Positions 60,761 to 64,000 of a stretch of 64,000 bases of DNA are shown piece by piece. The stretch spans positions 2,480,001-2,544,000 of the forward strand of contig BTPP01000003.1 in the NCBI GenBank assembly GCA_037102815.1, written 5' to 3'. The position numbers and the translations under genes are program-made. Source of the stretch: Neurospora intermedia. Lineage: Eukaryota > Ascomycota > Sordariomycetes > Sordariales > Sordariaceae. Each line of letters starts with the position of its first letter. Position 1 is the stretch's first letter. Under the pieces are notes generated by a model. The model had not been told where the DNA came from, searched no databases, and was given only the letters and a program-made list of their open reading frames with translations.

Positions 60761-61720
60761 GTTTTTTCAGAGCCGTGTTTGGAAACACACTGAAATTTTT
60801 TACCCTTAAATCCCCACCAAAAACCGACTCTGAAATTTCTTGATCCACTTCGTTGAAACGGCCAATAAAATCGCATAAATTTACTAAAATCTAGATTGAA
60901 CGATTTTAAACTATTTAAAATCGAATTGGCTATTGAACTAGTATTCTAAATATAAAGTCTATACCTTAACCCCCTTACGTAACTACCTTTATTGTTAACG
61001 ATAAATCGATTAAATTAATTACTATACCCGCTAATATTCTTATACAACGCCGCCAGGCATTATACCGTCGTTGTATACGGGTAATACTAGTAATCGTAAT
61101 GTTCGTTAGTACTAATTTAATACTATAAGCCTACTATATCCCTATAAATACCAATAGAAATAGTTAGTTAATAGTATATAAGTTTATTTATAAGTATTTA
61201 GGCCGCTTCTAATTATTATTAAAAATAATACTACGTACCTTCTATAGGTTAATAATATAGCTTAATAAATATACTACTTTATCCGGCTCGAGGAGGACTA
61301 TAATATACGAGAAGGTATTAATCTTTCTTTTTATTATAATATAAGGTTTAACCTTTTATATAATTATATATATATTCGGATTTAATTTAGAGACTATATA
61401 CCGGTTAGTAATCTATACTAGTATTTATTATATAGAATACTCATATACTACCAATATATTCTATAAGGTTCTAAATACCTACCTTACACTAGCATAAAGC
61501 AAGGTTAAATTACCCTCTTTAATTACCCTACAGGAAATTCAATCCAACCCTAAACTCTTCCTATACTTCTATAAAGCGTTGGGGGCTCTCAATAAATTAT
61601 ACTTTAACGTAAGGGTATTGAATAAGGAGTAAAGACCTTAGTATAACCGTAAAGGAAGCATTTCTATAAACGTTTTACTAACTTATAATTTTACTAGTAG
61701 GATTGTATACGTATAGCTTA
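60740..61720 (+). mobile_element. PIF/Harbinger-like DNA transposon relic, RIP-mutated, cut by LTR element C
   Basis: The 5' edge carries GGCTCTGAA-GTG-TTCAGAGCC (60,740-60,760), a second TCAGAGCCGTGTTTGGAAAC, and typical terminal-repeat composition. The plus strand from about 60,990 to 61,715 reads as a Harbinger transposase with stops: NPKLFLYFYKALGALN, then YNRKGSISINVLLTYNF. These match the family pattern of an IGALDGTH-type catalytic segment followed by YRNRKGxxSQNVL. The active-site Asp is not preserved. The reading ends where the LTR at 61,721 begins; the 3' part lies beyond that insertion or is lost. Confidence 0.65.
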
Positions 61721-61981
61721 TATCACGGGGCGAGGGGGCACCGTTGGGGGTAGGGTAAGATATACGTTGTTGTACGAAGGAGGAGAAGGGAAGTGTGCGT
61801 GGAGGACTGGCTATATGGGCGAGAGCCTAGACAGGCTAGACTGTACGCGCGCACGTGAGACTGCACGTGACGAAGTATGTGACTAGTGCGAGTGCTTGGC
61901 TCTGGGCTATGGTACGAAGTACTATTATGGTATATGTGCGGTTAGTGTAGTATAGTTACATTATAGGCTAGCCCTATAATA
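61721..61981 (-). repeat. 3' LTR of element C
   Basis: 261 bp, starting TATCACGGGG and ending GCTAGCCCTATAATA. Start, end and internal phrases (TTGTACGAAGGA) match the element A LTRs, so A and C are related families. Confidence 0.82.
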
Positions 61982-64000
61982 TTATCCCCCTTTAAAAGAA
62001 GTTCGTAGAGTTGAAAGATTTATATATATGTGTAATAATAGACTTATTCCTTATTATAATCTATAAATTACGTTGGAGGTAGCTTTTTAAATTAAATATC
62101 TATTAACTGTTATATAACTTTCCCGAATATTAAATATAGTTTATTCTCTACCTTCTTATTAATTATTATATCTATTATAAATATTGTAGCCGAGTTTCGT
62201 TGGAGGTGAGCGGAGCGATGCTAGGGGGGCTCTAGTGTTGGAGAGGGCGTTGGGGCGGTTGGGGAATTAGAGGCGAGCCGGTTGAGGAGGCTCTAAACTT
62301 TTGGGGGGATAGGTTTGTCCGGGTTTTTATAATAGAATTACTATAGGTAGTATTTATAATTAATAATATTATTAATAGGCTCCTAGGTAGGGTTATTAGT
62401 TTTTTATTTAACGTAGTACTTCTAGTAGAAGTTGGAGCCTTTTTAGGCGTAGTTAATAAATTTCTTAAATTCCTATTCTTTGTATTCCTCTTAGTTATCT
62501 ATTCGAATTATTACTCTCTTATTATTAGCCTTAATATTAATTAAGGTATTCTAGCCGGGCAGTCCCCTACCGGTCTATAGCTATACTATAGAAATGTAGA
62601 AGATTAATAAGTATTTTATATTAGTAGGAAGGGCGAGGTAAATTATATAAAATTCGGTTCGGACGATTTTGAAGGGGCCCTCCTACTTAGGGGAGAATTT
62701 AGTATAAGGGCGATTATTAGTAAGGTTAATTGTATTTAATAGGACTATATTACTAATATAGTACTTCGGCGAATTGATACGTTTCTTATTAGTATTGTCC
62801 TCGTATTACTCCTATGTGCGTTGCGATTATTGGACTGCAAAATCCTAAATCCTTTAGAAACGATTTACTAATTTATTTACTTTATAATACTCCTTAAATT
62901 ATACCGGCGATAGGTTTGGTAGTAGTAGAGTATAGAGTTCTGTACTTATATAAGGGTAGTAGCCGTAGTTGGCGAAGAATGGTAAAATCCCTATTAATAA
63001 GGAGATAGTATTATTATTAGCGAACTTTGCGAATATTAGCTATTTCACCCAGTCCGTTTGCGCCTAATTAATATAGAGTTTTAAGTATTATTCTATCTCT
63101 ACATTAATACGCTCGGTTTGAACGTTGGTCTATAGGTGAAAAACGGACGTTAATTTGCAAATAATAGATAATCTCTTGCAAAGGGTAGATTAGAATCGTA
63201 ATACGAATTGAGTATTTCTATTAGATAGAATACTATTTAGAAGATTGTAAATCGAATAAATATGGTCGATAAAACGGTCGGCTAATTCTTTAGCTTCGAA
63301 GGTTATAGTAGCGATATAATAACGTATTTTCGTAAGGCGGTTAACGATAATAGTAATATATTTAAATATTTAACCAAAGTAGGTACTTTCCGGTAATAGG
63401 GTTATATAATTAACTAAAATATCCATTTAGGGAATTAAGGAGACGGCTACAAGTTTGAAGTAACCGGTAGAACCGTGCTTTAACAACTTGGTTTTTGTAT
63501 ATAGGAGGCAGCCCTTATAGAAAAGCTTTATATTATTATATATTCCTTCCTAATAGAAATCGTATTATAGGAGTTTATATATAGCGTTATAATTAGGGTA
63601 GCCCGCGCTAGGAGTATTATATTAGTAATTAATTAATTAGAATTGAAGGTTCTTATTTTAAGGGTCGATAATAATTTTATTTCGTTATTTTATAATACTA
63701 TTAACGGTATAGTATTCTAAGAACGCCCTATAAAAGACCTTCTTAATAGTTAATAGCTATTACTAGCGAGACTCGTCCGTAAGGTAGGAGACTAATTCCT
63801 ATAAGAAGACGAACGTTTTATAGTTTATATAAATTAAATCGTCAGTAGATTTGGCGTTAAGGTCCTTTTAGCCTAATAAGTACAACGAGAAGTTAGTAAT
63901 AGGGTCCTCAAAATAACCCTTTTCGAACTATAAGGGATTGAATAAGGTTCGTTTACGGGCGATTAAACGATCGTCCTCCTTACTATTTAAGCGATTATTA
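61721..64000 (-). mobile_element. Gypsy LTR retrotransposon C, RIP-mutated, runs off the window
   Basis: An LTR at 61,721-61,981 is followed on the plus strand by ATCCCCCTTTAAAAG (a polypurine tract on the minus strand), so it is the 3' LTR of a minus-strand element. Minus-strand integrase text near 62,960-63,170 reads TNVQTERINVEIE, then AQTDWVK and FFANYGYYPYI, the usual Gypsy integrase C-terminal core. The RT and 5' end lie beyond 64,000. Confidence 0.82.

Overview
The window comes from a filamentous ascomycete (Pezizomycotina, most likely Sordariomycetes). Short GT-AG introns of about 50-120 bp with CTRAC-like branch sites interrupt the genes. The recognisable proteins (Hsp30, Lsm6, Pre7, Stt4, a fungal RRM-YTH protein) read as ascomycete orthologues. 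Gene islands of balanced composition alternate with AT-rich, TpA-loaded blocks of decayed transposons, the classic footprint of repeat-induced point mutation (RIP). Lineage is inferred from recognition only; no database was searched.

Layout. 1-12,063: RIP-mutated transposons. A gag-only LTR element (LTRs 1-237 and 1980-2216) abuts a plus-strand chromodomain Gypsy element whose pol is split by a minus-strand Tad-like LINE (about 2916-9235) and which ends in a 3' LTR at 11,799-12,063. 12.7-22.3 kb: gene island 1, with a 1020-aa single-pass membrane protein of unknown function, a two-exon nucleotidyltransferase-like protein, LSM6 (three exons) and hsp30. 22,584-39,911: one 17.3 kb insertion. A minus-strand Gypsy element (233-bp LTRs, TSD CAGAC) carries a second minus-strand Gypsy element (27,775-37,142, 340-bp LTRs, TSD TAGTC) nested inside it. 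40-41.1 kb: minisatellites, a tRNA-like SINE remnant and a 302-bp element with perfect 40-bp inverted repeats. 41.7-60.6 kb: gene island 2, with an RRM-YTH m6A-reader-type gene, a 372-bp inverted-repeat element holding a Copia fragment, PRE7 (proteasome beta6), a telomere-like repeat tract, STT4 (PI 4-kinase, six exons) and a seven-exon Mn-type CDF transporter. 60.7-64 kb: a RIP-mutated PIF/Harbinger transposase relic interrupted by a further minus-strand Gypsy element that runs off the window.

The genes are housekeeping functions (mRNA decay and splicing, RNA modification reading, proteolysis, heat shock, phosphoinositide signalling, metal homeostasis) and do not form a pathway or cluster. 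Orientation is mixed: three convergent pairs (membrane protein/NTase, LSM6/hsp30, STT4/CDF) and two divergent pairs (NTase/LSM6, PRE7/STT4).

I did not find an evidently new biological system. The best leads are the fully resolved nested retroelement with unequal RIP between its LTR pairs, the two non-RIPed elements with perfect long inverted repeats, the apparent reading-frame change in the CAG tract of the YTH gene, the interstitial telomere-like tract between PRE7 and STT4, and four very long homopolymer runs (T115, C30, G21, T31).
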